A program made the translations under genes and the position numbers. A stretch of DNA of 64,000 nucleotides from Segatella copri (GTDB lineage Bacteria > Bacteroidota > Bacteroidia > Bacteroidales > Bacteroidaceae). The notes beneath the pieces are model-generated. The model searched no databases and was not told the DNA's origin. It worked only from the letters and a program-made list of their open reading frames with translations. The first letter of the stretch is position 1. Every line of letters begins with the position of its first letter. Positions 8,400 to 16,851 of this stretch are shown here, piece after piece. Location of the stretch: NCBI RefSeq assembly GCF_019249795.2, contig NZ_CP156891.1, positions 1,154,001 through 1,218,000 of the forward strand, in the 5' to 3' direction.

Positions 8400-8495
8400 T
8401 TATCCCATGCAGCTCGTTACTCCGAGCGTAGTAGCGATAGCGGTCAGTATGCTGATGGCTATCTGCAGAATTGTTTTCCAAGTGTTCGCTTTCAT
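8400..8495 (-). CDS. Smalltalk-type small protein
   Basis: A 31-residue peptide from the ATG at 8493-8495. It has a short basic/Trp N-terminus (MKANTWK), one hydrophobic helix (about 8-24) and ends GVTSCMG. This matches the short smalltalk family found next to HU-like and amidase genes in Bacteroidales phage-like loci. Its function is not established. It is downstream of the HU-like gene on the same strand and followed by a strong terminator, so it is probably co-transcribed. The family call is from memory of sequence form and context. Confidence 0.75.
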   Translation of the reverse strand: MKANTWKTILQIAISILTAIATTLGVTSCMG

Positions 8496-8538
8496 TTTTT
8501 TTGAATGTTGAGTGTTGAATGTTGACTTTTTTGGGGGT

Positions 8539-8580
8539 GGATAGGCTTGGCTAGGGGCTAGCACCCTAGCCAGTCTATCC
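8539..8580 (-). other. Strong hairpin between HU-like and smalltalk genes
   Basis: GGATAG-CT-GGCTAGGG at 8539-8556 pairs with CCCTAGCC-AG-CTATCC at 8564-8580, one mismatch, 6 bases after the HU-like stop. On the minus strand it is followed by CACCCCCAAAAAAG rather than T, so it is a poor terminator. It may set mRNA stability or the HU/smalltalk ratio. Confidence 0.6.
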
Positions 8581-8585
8581 TTGGG

Positions 8586-9230
8586 CTATTCAAGGCCGTC
8601 GCCAGATTCAGAGCCTTGACCGTCGCTGCCGGTCTGACCGGTGTTTGAACCACCTGGGGTAGAACCGCCAGGCGTATTATCCGGAGTAGTTGGCGCGTTG
8701 AGGTCAACGTTGGTCTTACCCTCCTTAATCGCCTTGATAACGGCTGCCTGAGCGCTGCGGCTGGCTACGAGGTTGAACTCGGCGTCATCACGAAGGTTCT
8801 TGAACTCCTGACCTGGCTCCCACTGAACCTTTACGCCGGTGATATTCTGTGCGGTGAACTTGTCAGCATCCTCAGCACCCTTTGAGGTGAGAAGGAGAGA
8901 GAAATCACCGAGATCGCCCAGACGGATTTTCTTGCCCTCAAGCAACATCTCACGCATGCAGTCTACGGCAATGTAGAGGATGGCGCTGATGTCAGCTCTT
9001 GAATAAACACTGCCATGAGAGGTGATGTGCTTGGCAAACTTCTCGATGGTCATGATGTCGGTGTACTGCGAGATGGCGAAAGCATTCTGCTTCTCAGTCT
9101 TCACGAGTTCCAGGTCCTTAGGGTCAGGGGTTGTACCCTCCTTCTTTGCCTGGTTGATGCGTGACTTCGCCTGGTTGATTTCCAGAAGATTTGCGTTCAC
9201 GCTACGCATTACGATGCTGTAATTAATCAT
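8586..9230 (-). CDS. HU-like DNA-binding protein with disordered tail
   Basis: 214 residues. The region about 45-145 resembles the HU/IHF-like domain of Bacteroidetes phage-like loci (TIEKFAKHI, REMLLEGKKIRLGDLGDF). The last 35 residues are Gly/Ser/Thr/Pro rich and surely flexible. Such proteins bind DNA non-specifically or bend it; here it probably serves the element at 8254-17285. The promoter at 9399-9407 leaves a leader of about 160 nt that contains two further GATGACCG motifs, so the gene could be autoregulated or controlled by the repeat-binding factor. Confidence 0.8.
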   Translation of the reverse strand: MINYSIVMRSVNANLLEINQAKSRINQAKKEGTTPDPKDLELVKTEKQNAFAISQYTDIMTIEKFAKHITSHGSVYSRADISAILYIAVDCMREMLLEGKKIRLGDLGDFSLLLTSKGAEDADKFTAQNITGVKVQWEPGQEFKNLRDDAEFNLVASRSAQAAVIKAIKEGKTNVDLNAPTTPDNTPGGSTPGGSNTGQTGSDGQGSESGDGLE

Positions 9231-9307
9231 ACTATGTTATGCTTTAAAGAGTTTATTAAATCACAATTTCCCAGATGCTTTTTCTTGTCCTTTTCAGAGT
9301 CTTCATT

Positions 9308-9361
9308 GATGACCGGCGCCTGTCATCTTTTGCTCCCTGTCTCGGTCTTCATAGATGACCG
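9308..9361 (-). repeat. Two GATGACCG half-sites in the HU-like gene leader
   Basis: GATGACCGG at 9308-9316 and GATGACCG at 9354-9361, between the promoter at 9399-9407 and the start codon at 9230. They differ from the main TAATGACCG unit only in the first bases, and may be operators. Confidence 0.5.
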
Positions 9362-9398
9362 CCTTTAGGTACAAAATAGCTTTCTTTCGATTGCTGGT

Positions 9399-9407
9399 GC
9401 AAAGGTA
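9399..9407 (-). promoter_or_regulatory. Promoter -7 box of the HU-like gene
   Basis: The minus strand reads TACCTTTGC, the -7 consensus, giving a leader of roughly 160 nt. Confidence 0.65.
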
Positions 9408-9521
9408 CGAAAAAGCGCTGTAGGAAGCAATACTTTTCCGGCAACTTGAATTCAGTTTTCCGGAATCTTGTGAAATGGAGCCTTTCGAGAGTAGGTGAAG
9501 AGATTCATGGCAACGGGCTGC

Positions 9522-9580
9522 ATCCGGTCATTAGTAACCGGTCATTATCGGTCATTAAGAAAAATCACTTCCGGTCATTT
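9522..9580 (-). repeat. TAATGACCG cluster, copy D
   Basis: On the plus strand CCGGTCATTA (9524-9533), CCGGTCATTA (9538-9547), TCGGTCATTA (9548-9557) and CCGGTCATTT (9571-9580), i.e. TAATGACCG units on the minus strand. It faces copy B across an AT-rich stretch. Confidence 0.8.
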
Positions 9581-9644
9581 AGCCCCTATAATATATATTA
9601 AATATTTTAATATTATATTATAGCTCTTTTTTCGCCCCCCGAAA

Positions 9645-9688
9645 ACCTTAATGACCGAAAATGACCGGGCATTAATGACCGGATTCTG
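9645..9688 (+). repeat. TAATGACCG cluster, copy B
   Basis: TAATGACCG (9649-9657), AAATGACCG (9659-9667) and TAATGACCGG (9673-9682), with CCT in front as in copy A. Same order and spacing as copy A, differing by a few bases between the second and third unit. Confidence 0.8.
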
Positions 9689-10225
9689 AGGCTTTAATTA
9701 ATACTCTTTTAATGCTAGTATTGTACTTGTATTTTGTTCTGTATTAATGATTTATAATAAGCCATTATATATTTTTATCTGTGTATAAATGTATAGAAAT
9801 AAGCTACATAAGTCAGCGCCCTTTTCCTACAATATCGTTGCTTCTTCGCCCCATTTTTCGCCTTCCCTTCGCTCTCATTTCTGCCATAAATGCCCTTTCT
9901 TTGGAGCATGAATTGATGTGAGGAAGAGCATTTTTGCGTTTTTCCCTTTGGAAATCTATAAAACCACTTTGATATCAGTTCTTTTGCTTCTCTATATAGA
10001 AGAGTAAAAATATCGAACATGGCTATCATAAGTATGTTTTATATCATTATCCTTTGCATAGTTTCTTCCTTTAATATTGCTCTGTTTGGGGCGGTAAGCA
10101 TTATTTACATAATCAGCTTTTATACTCATTTCCTTGTATAAATGGTTAAAATCCCTAGGTAAGTCTTTTTCTTCATTTTTGTGTTAATATTTATAATAAA
10201 ATGTAGATGTTTCGCAATTATTTTG

Positions 10226-10233
10226 TACCTTTG
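10226..10233 (+). promoter_or_regulatory. Promoter -7 box of the two-gene cassette
   Basis: TACCTTTG about 95 bases upstream of the ATG at 10321, within AT-rich DNA. A small hairpin (CTGC ... GCAG, 10242-10258) follows in the leader. Confidence 0.5.
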
Positions 10234-10320
10234 AAGGCAATTCTGCTATAAAAAGCAGGCTATAAATATAAAATTTAAACTTGAATAAACTTATAAACAA
10301 ATAAACATACATTGAAGACT

Positions 10321-11247
10321 ATGTCTGGATTTGCAATTTACAACTACAATTTCTTACGCATCATAAGACCTAACGAAGAATATCAACTTGAGTTCCCCGA
10401 CTGGGTAAAAGTAAATGTGCAAGAATCATTTGAAAATCGCCAGCAATTGCTTGAAGAGCTTTTGCTGACTGATTTCGAGAAACCATTCCCGTTTGAGAAT
10501 GCCAGAAAGAAACCATACTGGCACAAACAAATAGTGAAACCACAAGATAATGTCTATGTAATGCGTGTGGCAAATGTTACAAACGTAACGATTACCGACG
10601 AACACCTGATGTCTCAAAAATATGCTGATTATAGAAATTGTCTGGTCATCATCGACAATCGCCCAGGAATCCAACGCATCGCCATAGAGCGAAAATCTAC
10701 GGCTTTCAGCCATACAAAAACTGTGGCTAATATTCTCGAAGCATCCTTCTGCAAACTGCTGAAGAGTAAACTGTTGAAGGTTGAACTATCTGCGGTTTAC
10801 AGTTCGAATGTGTTTTGGGATATGCTGAAAAAATACCCTAATGGCTTCAGTAAAGTGACTTTTCATTTCCCTCATCTCAATTTAGATCGTCTGACCAAAG
10901 TGATGGATAAATATCTCAAAACTGCCCGTGAGGATTGGGATAGTGATCTTGATTTTACATTCGGTGCAAACGAAGGTGGTGCGGTAAAAATCGATCCGGA
11001 GAATTCGCGCCAGACTGCACTTATTGCAGGCGCATCAGGAGCGGGAGCATGGATAAAGATGCTTCCAAATGGTGAAAAAGGAAAGGCTATATTATGCGGC
11101 AAAGACCAATTCGTGGTGCGTGAACTCGATTCTGAGGTGTTTAATAATCTGGTAATCGGAGCACAGCCGATTCCTGGCATGGGACAATCTGCTATGGATA
11201 AGGTGAAGAGTTTTATGAAGGATATGCCGGATACATTTACTCATTAA
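10321..11247 (+). CDS. Unknown protein, first gene of two-gene cassette
   Basis: 308 residues from the ATG at 10321; a TTG nine bases upstream is possible but weaker. I do not recognise the family. The N-terminal half mixes strands and helices and includes VIIDNRPGIQRIAIERK (about 108-124), a central strand-helix pattern, and a Gly/Ala-rich stretch AGASGAGAW near residue 235. No signal peptide or membrane segment is seen. The next gene starts 12 bases after the stop, so the two are co-transcribed. The pair sits between the HU-like gene and the primase of a phage-like element, a usual site for cargo such as anti-phage genes; the function is unknown. Confidence 0.7.
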   Translation: MSGFAIYNYNFLRIIRPNEEYQLEFPDWVKVNVQESFENRQQLLEELLLTDFEKPFPFENARKKPYWHKQIVKPQDNVYVMRVANVTNVTITDEHLMSQKYADYRNCLVIIDNRPGIQRIAIERKSTAFSHTKTVANILEASFCKLLKSKLLKVELSAVYSSNVFWDMLKKYPNGFSKVTFHFPHLNLDRLTKVMDKYLKTAREDWDSDLDFTFGANEGGAVKIDPENSRQTALIAGASGAGAWIKMLPNGEKGKAILCGKDQFVVRELDSEVFNNLVIGAQPIPGMGQSAMDKVKSFMKDMPDTFTH

Positions 11248-11259
11248 GCTGATTAGGGG

Positions 11260-12174
11260 ATGGAAAAGTTTGAACGTTTTTCGGAGGAGAGGCTTACCTC
11301 CTTACGTGCCCGTTATAGGGGCGATGATTTGTTTAGAACCTGGACATGGATTCTCTGTTTGCTTGAGCAACAACTGAACGGTCTAAATGCCGTAGAAGTA
11401 TGGAGTGAAACGGAAATGATTCGCCAGAAACTGTCTGCAATCAAGGAACATCGTGATAATGAGGTAGAATTTCTCTATGGCGAACTAAAGAATCGGCATC
11501 AGTCAGAAAAAACCGCTGTCATCATTCTTACTGTACTCTTCACTCAAATGTGTGATGCAGAATCCAGTAATGAGGATGATGCTGCTGTGCAAAATCCGAA
11601 TCGAGCAGTGTGTTCGGTCTTGGCTCATCTTCTGATGAATCCGAAAATAAGATCTTTCACTGAGAAGTTGATCAAGGCATTCAAGCATCGTCGCTACGAT
11701 AACGAGGGAAATAAGATTATTTTACCCGTAACAGACTATTTGAATGTGAAATCTCCTTTGGAATTGATGGACGAAGAAGCTAAGGTAAAAGTGGAGAGAT
11801 GGGTAGAAGAGATAGAGAAACTCACACGGGGAATCAGAGGCTTTCTGAACATAGACTGGACTGTTTACGATACTATTTGGAGGAATATTTGTGCTGAACA
11901 AGAAATTTCCCTTTTGCTCAAAAAGGAACAACCTCGAAACAATAAATGGGGATTTAATCTGAAACTGGTAGCAAATGTTCTGGGCATATTGCATGTTACT
12001 CCTTATGGTGATGGTTTCGTGTTAGCAGGAAGCATTCAGACTATCAGCGATGCTGTAGGAGTGAACGTGAGAGCCTATATTGGAAACCATGCCGATTTTG
12101 GATCCAGTAATACTACTTTAACCAAAGAAATGCATGCTAAAATAAAGCAATTCATATTATCTGCAATCGGATAA
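11260..12174 (+). CDS. Unknown helical protein, second gene of two-gene cassette
   Basis: 304 residues, mostly helical and charged, with no signal peptide. A hydrophobic stretch TAVIILTVLFTQMC (about 85-98) could be buried or membrane-associated. The C-terminal part (about 225-304) begins WGFNLKLVANVLGIL, which I cannot place with confidence. It follows the 308-residue gene by 12 bases and is closed by the terminator at 12202-12240, so the cassette is a self-contained unit. Role unknown; a two-component defence or regulatory system is one reading from context. Confidence 0.7.
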   Translation: MEKFERFSEERLTSLRARYRGDDLFRTWTWILCLLEQQLNGLNAVEVWSETEMIRQKLSAIKEHRDNEVEFLYGELKNRHQSEKTAVIILTVLFTQMCDAESSNEDDAAVQNPNRAVCSVLAHLLMNPKIRSFTEKLIKAFKHRRYDNEGNKIILPVTDYLNVKSPLELMDEEAKVKVERWVEEIEKLTRGIRGFLNIDWTVYDTIWRNICAEQEISLLLKKEQPRNNKWGFNLKLVANVLGILHVTPYGDGFVLAGSIQTISDAVGVNVRAYIGNHADFGSSNTTLTKEMHAKIKQFILSAIG

Positions 12175-12201
12175 AAAGCAGCTGTTACAGATAAAGATAA
12201 T

Positions 12202-12240
12202 GAGGGCGTTGATGGAATACTTCTGTCAGCGCCCTCTTTC
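12202..12240 (+). terminator. Terminator of the two-gene cassette
   Basis: GAGGGCGTTGA (12202-12212) pairs with TCAGCGCCCTC (12226-12236), one mismatch, followed by TTTC. It lies 28 bases after the second cassette gene. Confidence 0.75.
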
Positions 12241-12325
12241 TGTCTGATTACCAGCAGATAAGCAGCTGATAAGAAATAGCCTCCTTATTTTTTTATGCGT
12301 ATTTTTATCTACAGACTAATATTCT

Positions 12326-12334
12326 TATCTTTGC
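12326..12334 (+). promoter_or_regulatory. Promoter -7 box of the HTH-like gene
   Basis: TATCTTTGC, with leader of about 135 nt before the ATG at 12474. The gap 12175-12473 holds only this and the cassette terminator. Confidence 0.65.
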
Positions 12335-12473
12335 GCTCGGATTTGGGAATCAGTTTCTCATTTCCGAGTTTTTTTATTTTAGTATTAACCTGAGCGGAGG
12401 CGGGGAACCTCACAAAGTGATTGAAGATGGCCATCGGGAATCCACGGCTTCTCTCGCAAACCGATCAGGAATC

Positions 12474-12764
12474 ATGGCAGAAAAAAAACATCAGCTTACG
12501 GCTCTGGGCATTGCCTATGAAGCCGTCATCAAGCTGGGCTATACGCACAGCAAACTGGCAAGGCTCGACAGCAGCATCAACTATCCTACGCTGAGGAATA
12601 TCAGAGACGGGAAGAAGATGAAGAAAGCTACGGAGCGGTTCTATCTGAAACTCTTCTTCGACCTTATTAATAAGGAATATGAACGGCGAATGGCCTGTGG
12701 GGGCGACGGAGCCGTCAGCCTGCTTATCGTGATGAAAAACATCCTTGAAGCGGAGCTGAAATAA
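12474..12764 (+). CDS. Small HTH-like regulator
   Basis: 96 residues from the ATG at 12474; an in-frame GTG at 12417 would add 19 unlikely residues. The segment SKLARLDSSINYPTLRNIRD (about 26-45) resembles the helix-turn-helix of Cro/CI-type proteins, followed by a helical tail. It precedes the OB-fold and primase genes, so a control role in the element is plausible. The HTH call rests on pattern only. Confidence 0.6.
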   Translation: MAEKKHQLTALGIAYEAVIKLGYTHSKLARLDSSINYPTLRNIRDGKKMKKATERFYLKLFFDLINKEYERRMACGGDGAVSLLIVMKNILEAELK

Positions 12765-12827
12765 AAAGTGGTGAAAAGATGAGGGGGCATTCTTTCACCA
12801 ACTATTCCGCCGCATCGAAAGTGTTGC

Positions 12828-12836
12828 TATCTTTGC
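12828..12836 (+). promoter_or_regulatory. Promoter -7 box of the OB-fold/primase genes
   Basis: TATCTTTGC 72 bases before the ATG at 12908. Confidence 0.6.
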
Positions 12837-12907
12837 ACCAGCTTTAGCAAGGTTGGGCGGATTAAAGAAAACCTTAAAGGAAGGTTAGACCTTGCGGTTT
12901 ATAGATT

Positions 12908-13189
12908 ATGAACGGAATGTTTATGAGAGTGGTGCAGCAGGGTGAGGCGTTCGCTGTACAGAGTCAGAAAAGTGAGAACGGACAGATGATGAAATGCAAC
13001 ATCGTTCTCCAGGAGATGGGCGGCAAGTATGAGAACCAGTATGCTGCGGCAATGCTCGGCAATATGGCGCAATGTAAGTATGCGGCTGGTGAGCTGGTGG
13101 CTGTTACGCTCCGCTTTACTACCCATGAGCACAATGGTCAGGTTTATCAGGATATTCTGGTTACAGACATTGAAAAGGTAAAAGGGTAA
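12908..13189 (+). CDS. Small OB-fold, ssDNA-binding-like protein
   Basis: 93 residues. The strand pattern with AVTLRFTTHEHNGQVYQDIL near the C-terminus resembles DUF3127/SSB-type OB folds (strand, short loop, NG, Y, D, strand). Position ahead of a primase-helicase fits a single-strand DNA-binding accessory. A following 13190-13250 tract of GGTAAAAA-like repeats separates it from the next gene. The start is the ATG at 12908; a second Met at residue 4 is also possible. Confidence 0.6.
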   Translation: MNGMFMRVVQQGEAFAVQSQKSENGQMMKCNIVLQEMGGKYENQYAAAMLGNMAQCKYAAGELVAVTLRFTTHEHNGQVYQDILVTDIEKVKG

Positions 13190-13339
13190 AAAAGTAAAAA
13201 GGTAAAAAGAACCTTAACCCTTTGCAACCACGTTACCATAAAGGGTAAAAAGTAAAACTGAGTTGAAACTGAGGAGGATTTTCCATGGTAAAGCGCGCAA
13301 CAATCCGGATGTTTCTTCTCCTAAAATTCAATTCAGATT

Positions 13340-13738
13340 ATGAAAAAAGCAAACAAAAAGCAGGTGAATAACCAGCAGGTGAATAATAACGGCTGCCAGC
13401 ATGTGCAGCTCGGTGGAATAGCTTACTATGATGATAAGCAGTATTTCCTCTTCAGTCCTGATTCTGTAAATCAGGGGGTTGTAGAAGCTTTTCGCCGTCA
13501 TGGCGTGGCTCAGCAAATGCAAGACGGAACATTTGATTTCGTAGCAGTTTCTAAGCCGAAAAGCCAGTCGGAACTGATAAAGAAACTGGCGCATGGTCGG
13601 TTGAGCAAGACCAAGGATGGGGCTATTCAGCTCACGCTGAAGGTGTTCTGCCATGAAGGACTCAACATCGCCCAAACGCTGACTGTTGAGTCAGCAGAAG
13701 GGGCTGATGCTTTAGTGGATTATCAATTAAAACGATAA
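13340..13738 (+). CDS. Unknown 132-residue element protein
   Basis: Unrecognised. The first 18 residues are Lys/Asn/Gln rich and repetitive (KQVNNQQVNNN), followed by a compact domain with strands. It ends 12 bases before the primase-helicase gene and is probably co-transcribed with it. A DNA-binding or primase accessory role is a guess from context. Confidence 0.6.
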   Translation: MKKANKKQVNNQQVNNNGCQHVQLGGIAYYDDKQYFLFSPDSVNQGVVEAFRRHGVAQQMQDGTFDFVAVSKPKSQSELIKKLAHGRLSKTKDGAIQLTLKVFCHEGLNIAQTLTVESAEGADALVDYQLKR

Positions 13739-13750
13739 GTAATAAGATAG

Positions 13751-16252
13751 ATGAGTTGTTATTTAATTAAGGTGGAGAATGGGCACAAGGTTGCCCGCTC
13801 CATCACCTCGGAAGAGGAGTATAAGCAGCTGCGTGGAAGCAATGAGCAGAAGGCGAATCTTCGCCTGGCTCGTGCCGGAAACGATGCTGCGAAAAGAAGA
13901 CTGGTACAGTTTAACTACTCCGGCCATTATCCGCAAGGCGTGGTGAAGGGAATGAAACTGCCAAGCGGTGCTTTCGGATTTGATATGGATGAGCCGGAGG
14001 CTTTCGCCAAGGCTGCCAAGCTGCTGCTGAAAGAACCGGACAAGTACGGACTGCTGATGCTGGAACGTAGCGCACGACAAGGCGGACATGCGGTGTTTGA
14101 GCGCGAAAAGGGCAAGACTATCTTGGAGAATCAGGTTAGGATTGCTACGATACTCAAGTGCGAAATGGATACTTCGGCTCACGACATTAACCGGGTTTAT
14201 TTCACTACTACATCGGATGACGAAGATTTGCTCTTCCTTTCGCCACGGCTTTTCAAGGATGAATATGATGAGGCTGCCGTGGCAGCTGAAGGGAAGGTTC
14301 TAGAAGAGCGTGAAAGATACGGACAGGAGGAACTGCCGGAAGGGGCGCACAAGGCAAACAAGCATTATGAGCCTTGGAAGGAAGAATTCAAGAAGGATTC
14401 TCAAGGGGTTTTTAAGGGTCAGGAATTTAAGAATTCGAGAATTTCTTCCTCTTCTGCGTCATCCTCTTCTGCGTCAACTGCTGCTGCTTCTGCTGCTCAG
14501 GACAATTATCTTGGGATTCCTTATGGGGAAATCATTAAGAAGTGGTGGCAACTGTATAATGATGGGCAGGAGCCGATGCGCTCCAACCGCAATACGCTGA
14601 CCTTTGAGCTGGCTGTGAATCTGCGCCATATCTGTGGTTTTGACCGCAATCTGCTGGCTCAGATCATTCCCTGCTACGATGGGTTTCCTGAACAGGAAAA
14701 GATGGCTTGCATCAACTCGGCATTGAACGAGAAAATCACGCAAATGCCTAAGCGCCTGAAGGATGTGCTGGCTGCGCTGAGACAGGAGAAACTGAAACAG
14801 GGGGCTTCAAACGGGAATGCAGATGAAGACAGCGAGGCACTAGTGAATGCCTTGGACGAGGCTAACGCCAAGGATGATCTGTTCTATTACGATGCTTTAC
14901 CCAAGATGCCACTAGGCGTGCGTGATTCCATCAGTGCTGTTGGACCGGCTCTGGCAATGCCAGTGATTACATCCATCTGTCCTGCCATCGGAATGCTTGC
15001 TACTGGCGTGAAGGTTTCCGTTCACGGCAAGATGAACTCGCTGAACCTTATCTCCTACATCGCCGGTGATTTTGCATCAGGCAAGGGAAGCATCGACCCC
15101 GTGGTTGATGCATGGACTTCGGAAGTGAAACAGATGGACAAAATGTATCAGCAGCAGGAGGATGAATGGAGAGCCAAGAAGCGTGCGGCTAAGAACAAGA
15201 AGGAGCAACCGGAAGAGCCGAAACTGCCTGTAAGATGTCTTACTTTAAATAATACGGTGGCTAACCTTGCAGAACGACTGGCTAATACTGAAGGCAAGCA
15301 CGCCTTCTCGTTCACTCCGGAAGCTGACACCGTAGCACAGAAGTGGAAATCGGCAATGAGCGACTTTTCCGTCATGTTAAGACAGGCTTACGACGGAACG
15401 AGCTATGAGCGCGAGGCAAGAAGTGCAGATGCGGTGAATGTTCATATCGAACATCTTTTGTGGAATGTTGTGATGTGCGGAACGCCAGATGCACTCTATC
15501 GAGTAGTGAACAATTATACGGATGGTTTCCAAAGCCGTATTGTCGTGGCGCGAACGCCGGACAACACGTTCACTCCGCTAACAGACAATCTCTTTGTGCT
15601 GACCGAAACTCAACGTGAGCACATACGGCAGATAGCTCATCTCTTGCCCCTGATGGAGGGCGAGGTGGTTCTGCCTAAGTTGGAGAATAAGGGCAGGGAG
15701 TGGCTGGAACAGATACGATTGGAGACCATGAAAAATGACGACAAGGTGAAAGCCCGCCAGCGTTTCCGTATCTGTCCTACGACCATGAGAATGATGACCT
15801 GCATCATGCTCTGTAAGGTGGCTGAGACGCTGATTCAGAAACATGGTTTCCAGGGTGCCGAGAAGCAGCTGAAACAGAATCCGCTGTTATGGAAGGAAAT
15901 GATCGTAAAGACGCAGACACCAACCATGCTCGAAGCCTTCAATATCCTGGCAGATTATCAGTTGGACAATGCACTCTACTTCTTCCGCAGTCGCATAGAG
16001 GATGCATTCTCATCCAAGAGTTATTGCGGTCAGACAACTTATGATCGTTCCCGACGCGGCAAAAATGATTCCATCTTCGAGCGGCTTGACGTTACTTTCT
16101 CCTTCGAGCAGGCATTGCAGCAAAGTATTGCGGTAAAAGGAGCAAACGTTACTCGAGAGGTTGTTAGACAGATGTTGAAAAACTGGAAGCGACAGGGCTT
16201 GATAGGTGTGCTGCCCGATATGCGTTACCAGAAGGTTCAACCTACTGTATAA
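13751..16252 (+). CDS. VirE_N / DUF3987 primase-helicase-like protein
   Basis: 833 residues. About 50-180 match the VirE N-terminal (BT4734-like) region, including GHAVFE and DINRVYFTTTSDDEDL, a primase-like fold. About 230-248 is a Ser/Ala linker. About 400-700 fit DUF3987, a helicase-like domain with a degenerate Walker A (GDFASGKGS, near 438-446). The usual GK(S/T) is GKG here, so ATP use is uncertain. Such fused proteins are the replication-like hallmark of Bacteroidales phage-like elements. The C-terminal 80 residues look like a winged helix (VTREVVRQMLKNWKRQGLIG). Confidence 0.8.
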   Translation: MSCYLIKVENGHKVARSITSEEEYKQLRGSNEQKANLRLARAGNDAAKRRLVQFNYSGHYPQGVVKGMKLPSGAFGFDMDEPEAFAKAAKLLLKEPDKYGLLMLERSARQGGHAVFEREKGKTILENQVRIATILKCEMDTSAHDINRVYFTTTSDDEDLLFLSPRLFKDEYDEAAVAAEGKVLEERERYGQEELPEGAHKANKHYEPWKEEFKKDSQGVFKGQEFKNSRISSSSASSSSASTAAASAAQDNYLGIPYGEIIKKWWQLYNDGQEPMRSNRNTLTFELAVNLRHICGFDRNLLAQIIPCYDGFPEQEKMACINSALNEKITQMPKRLKDVLAALRQEKLKQGASNGNADEDSEALVNALDEANAKDDLFYYDALPKMPLGVRDSISAVGPALAMPVITSICPAIGMLATGVKVSVHGKMNSLNLISYIAGDFASGKGSIDPVVDAWTSEVKQMDKMYQQQEDEWRAKKRAAKNKKEQPEEPKLPVRCLTLNNTVANLAERLANTEGKHAFSFTPEADTVAQKWKSAMSDFSVMLRQAYDGTSYEREARSADAVNVHIEHLLWNVVMCGTPDALYRVVNNYTDGFQSRIVVARTPDNTFTPLTDNLFVLTETQREHIRQIAHLLPLMEGEVVLPKLENKGREWLEQIRLETMKNDDKVKARQRFRICPTTMRMMTCIMLCKVAETLIQKHGFQGAEKQLKQNPLLWKEMIVKTQTPTMLEAFNILADYQLDNALYFFRSRIEDAFSSKSYCGQTTYDRSRRGKNDSIFERLDVTFSFEQALQQSIAVKGANVTREVVRQMLKNWKRQGLIGVLPDMRYQKVQPTV

Positions 16253-16283
16253 TAGAGGTTCAAAATAAGTGACTATTAATACA

Positions 16284-16327
16284 TCCGGTCATTAACGGTC
16301 ACGGTCATTTTCGGTCATTAAGGATTT
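16284..16327 (-). repeat. TAATGACCG cluster, copy C
   Basis: On the plus strand CCGGTCATTA (16285-16294), ACGGTCA, CGGTCATTT (16302-16310), TCGGTCATTA (16311-16320) and AAGGATT. It is the reverse complement of copy A with a one-base-longer spacer between units two and three. It lies 32 bases past the primase-helicase stop. Confidence 0.8.
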
Positions 16328-16384
16328 TCAGTAACGAAATCCTTAATGGCCCTATCAATAAATCAATTTTATTATTAGATATTT

Positions 16385-16810
16385 ATGGAAATAATCATTT
16401 ATCGCCGTCGCTTTACCCGATGGGGAGTAGATGGCACATTAGTAATAAAGGGTACGAAAGTTTGTAATACCATAGAACATCCTGAGCGTTATTTGCCTGC
16501 AGGAGACTATGAGATAGCTTTTGTTTCTATAGCTAATAAGAGTAGGAAAATGCCTGTTATCCTGAGGAAGGGACAGGCTGTTTGGGAAGTGGGCATCAAT
16601 TCTCCTTGTCTCAAGCCCGGAAATGGTCCGATGACGCTGAAATATGGATGCATCATTCTGGGTAAGGCTGTAGCCTCTGGGCTGGTGATTCATTCTCAGG
16701 AATACTTCGACCGACTTTGTGAACGATTAAGGAAGGCTTCTAAAAAGATGGAGTGTATCAAGTTACGTATCATAGATTGGGGTAGTGATGATATCTCGAT
16801 AGCATTTTAG
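16385..16810 (+). CDS. DUF5675 family protein
   Basis: 141 residues. NTIEHP (about 29-34) followed by YLPAGDYEI and later HSQEYFDRL fits DUF5675, a small family seen beside amidases in phage-like loci and thought to act on the cell wall. No signal peptide is seen. It lies 41 bases upstream of the amidase gene. The enzymatic role is not established. Confidence 0.75.
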   Translation: MEIIIYRRRFTRWGVDGTLVIKGTKVCNTIEHPERYLPAGDYEIAFVSIANKSRKMPVILRKGQAVWEVGINSPCLKPGNGPMTLKYGCIILGKAVASGLVIHSQEYFDRLCERLRKASKKMECIKLRIIDWGSDDISIAF

Positions 16811-16851
16811 GATTTCCACCCTAACATTCATTCATTTAAAATAGTAATATC

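Larger units (their letters stand above)
9581..10311. other. AT-rich gene-free stretch around copy B
   Basis: A very AT-rich block (9590-9625) lies between the inverted clusters D and B, an arrangement like an origin or a protein-binding control region. From 9690 to 10200 I see nothing convincing; an 84-codon minus-strand frame at 9775-10029 has no protein character. The stretch ends in the promoter of the two-gene cassette at 10226-10233. Confidence 0.5.

Noticed and set aside
9775-10029. 84-codon minus-strand frame in the HU/cassette gap
   Set aside because: Low-complexity, unlike a folded protein, no promoter, lies in AT-rich DNA.
12417-12473. GTG start giving a 115-residue HTH-like protein
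   Set aside because: Extra residues lack protein character and ATG at 12474 is better placed.
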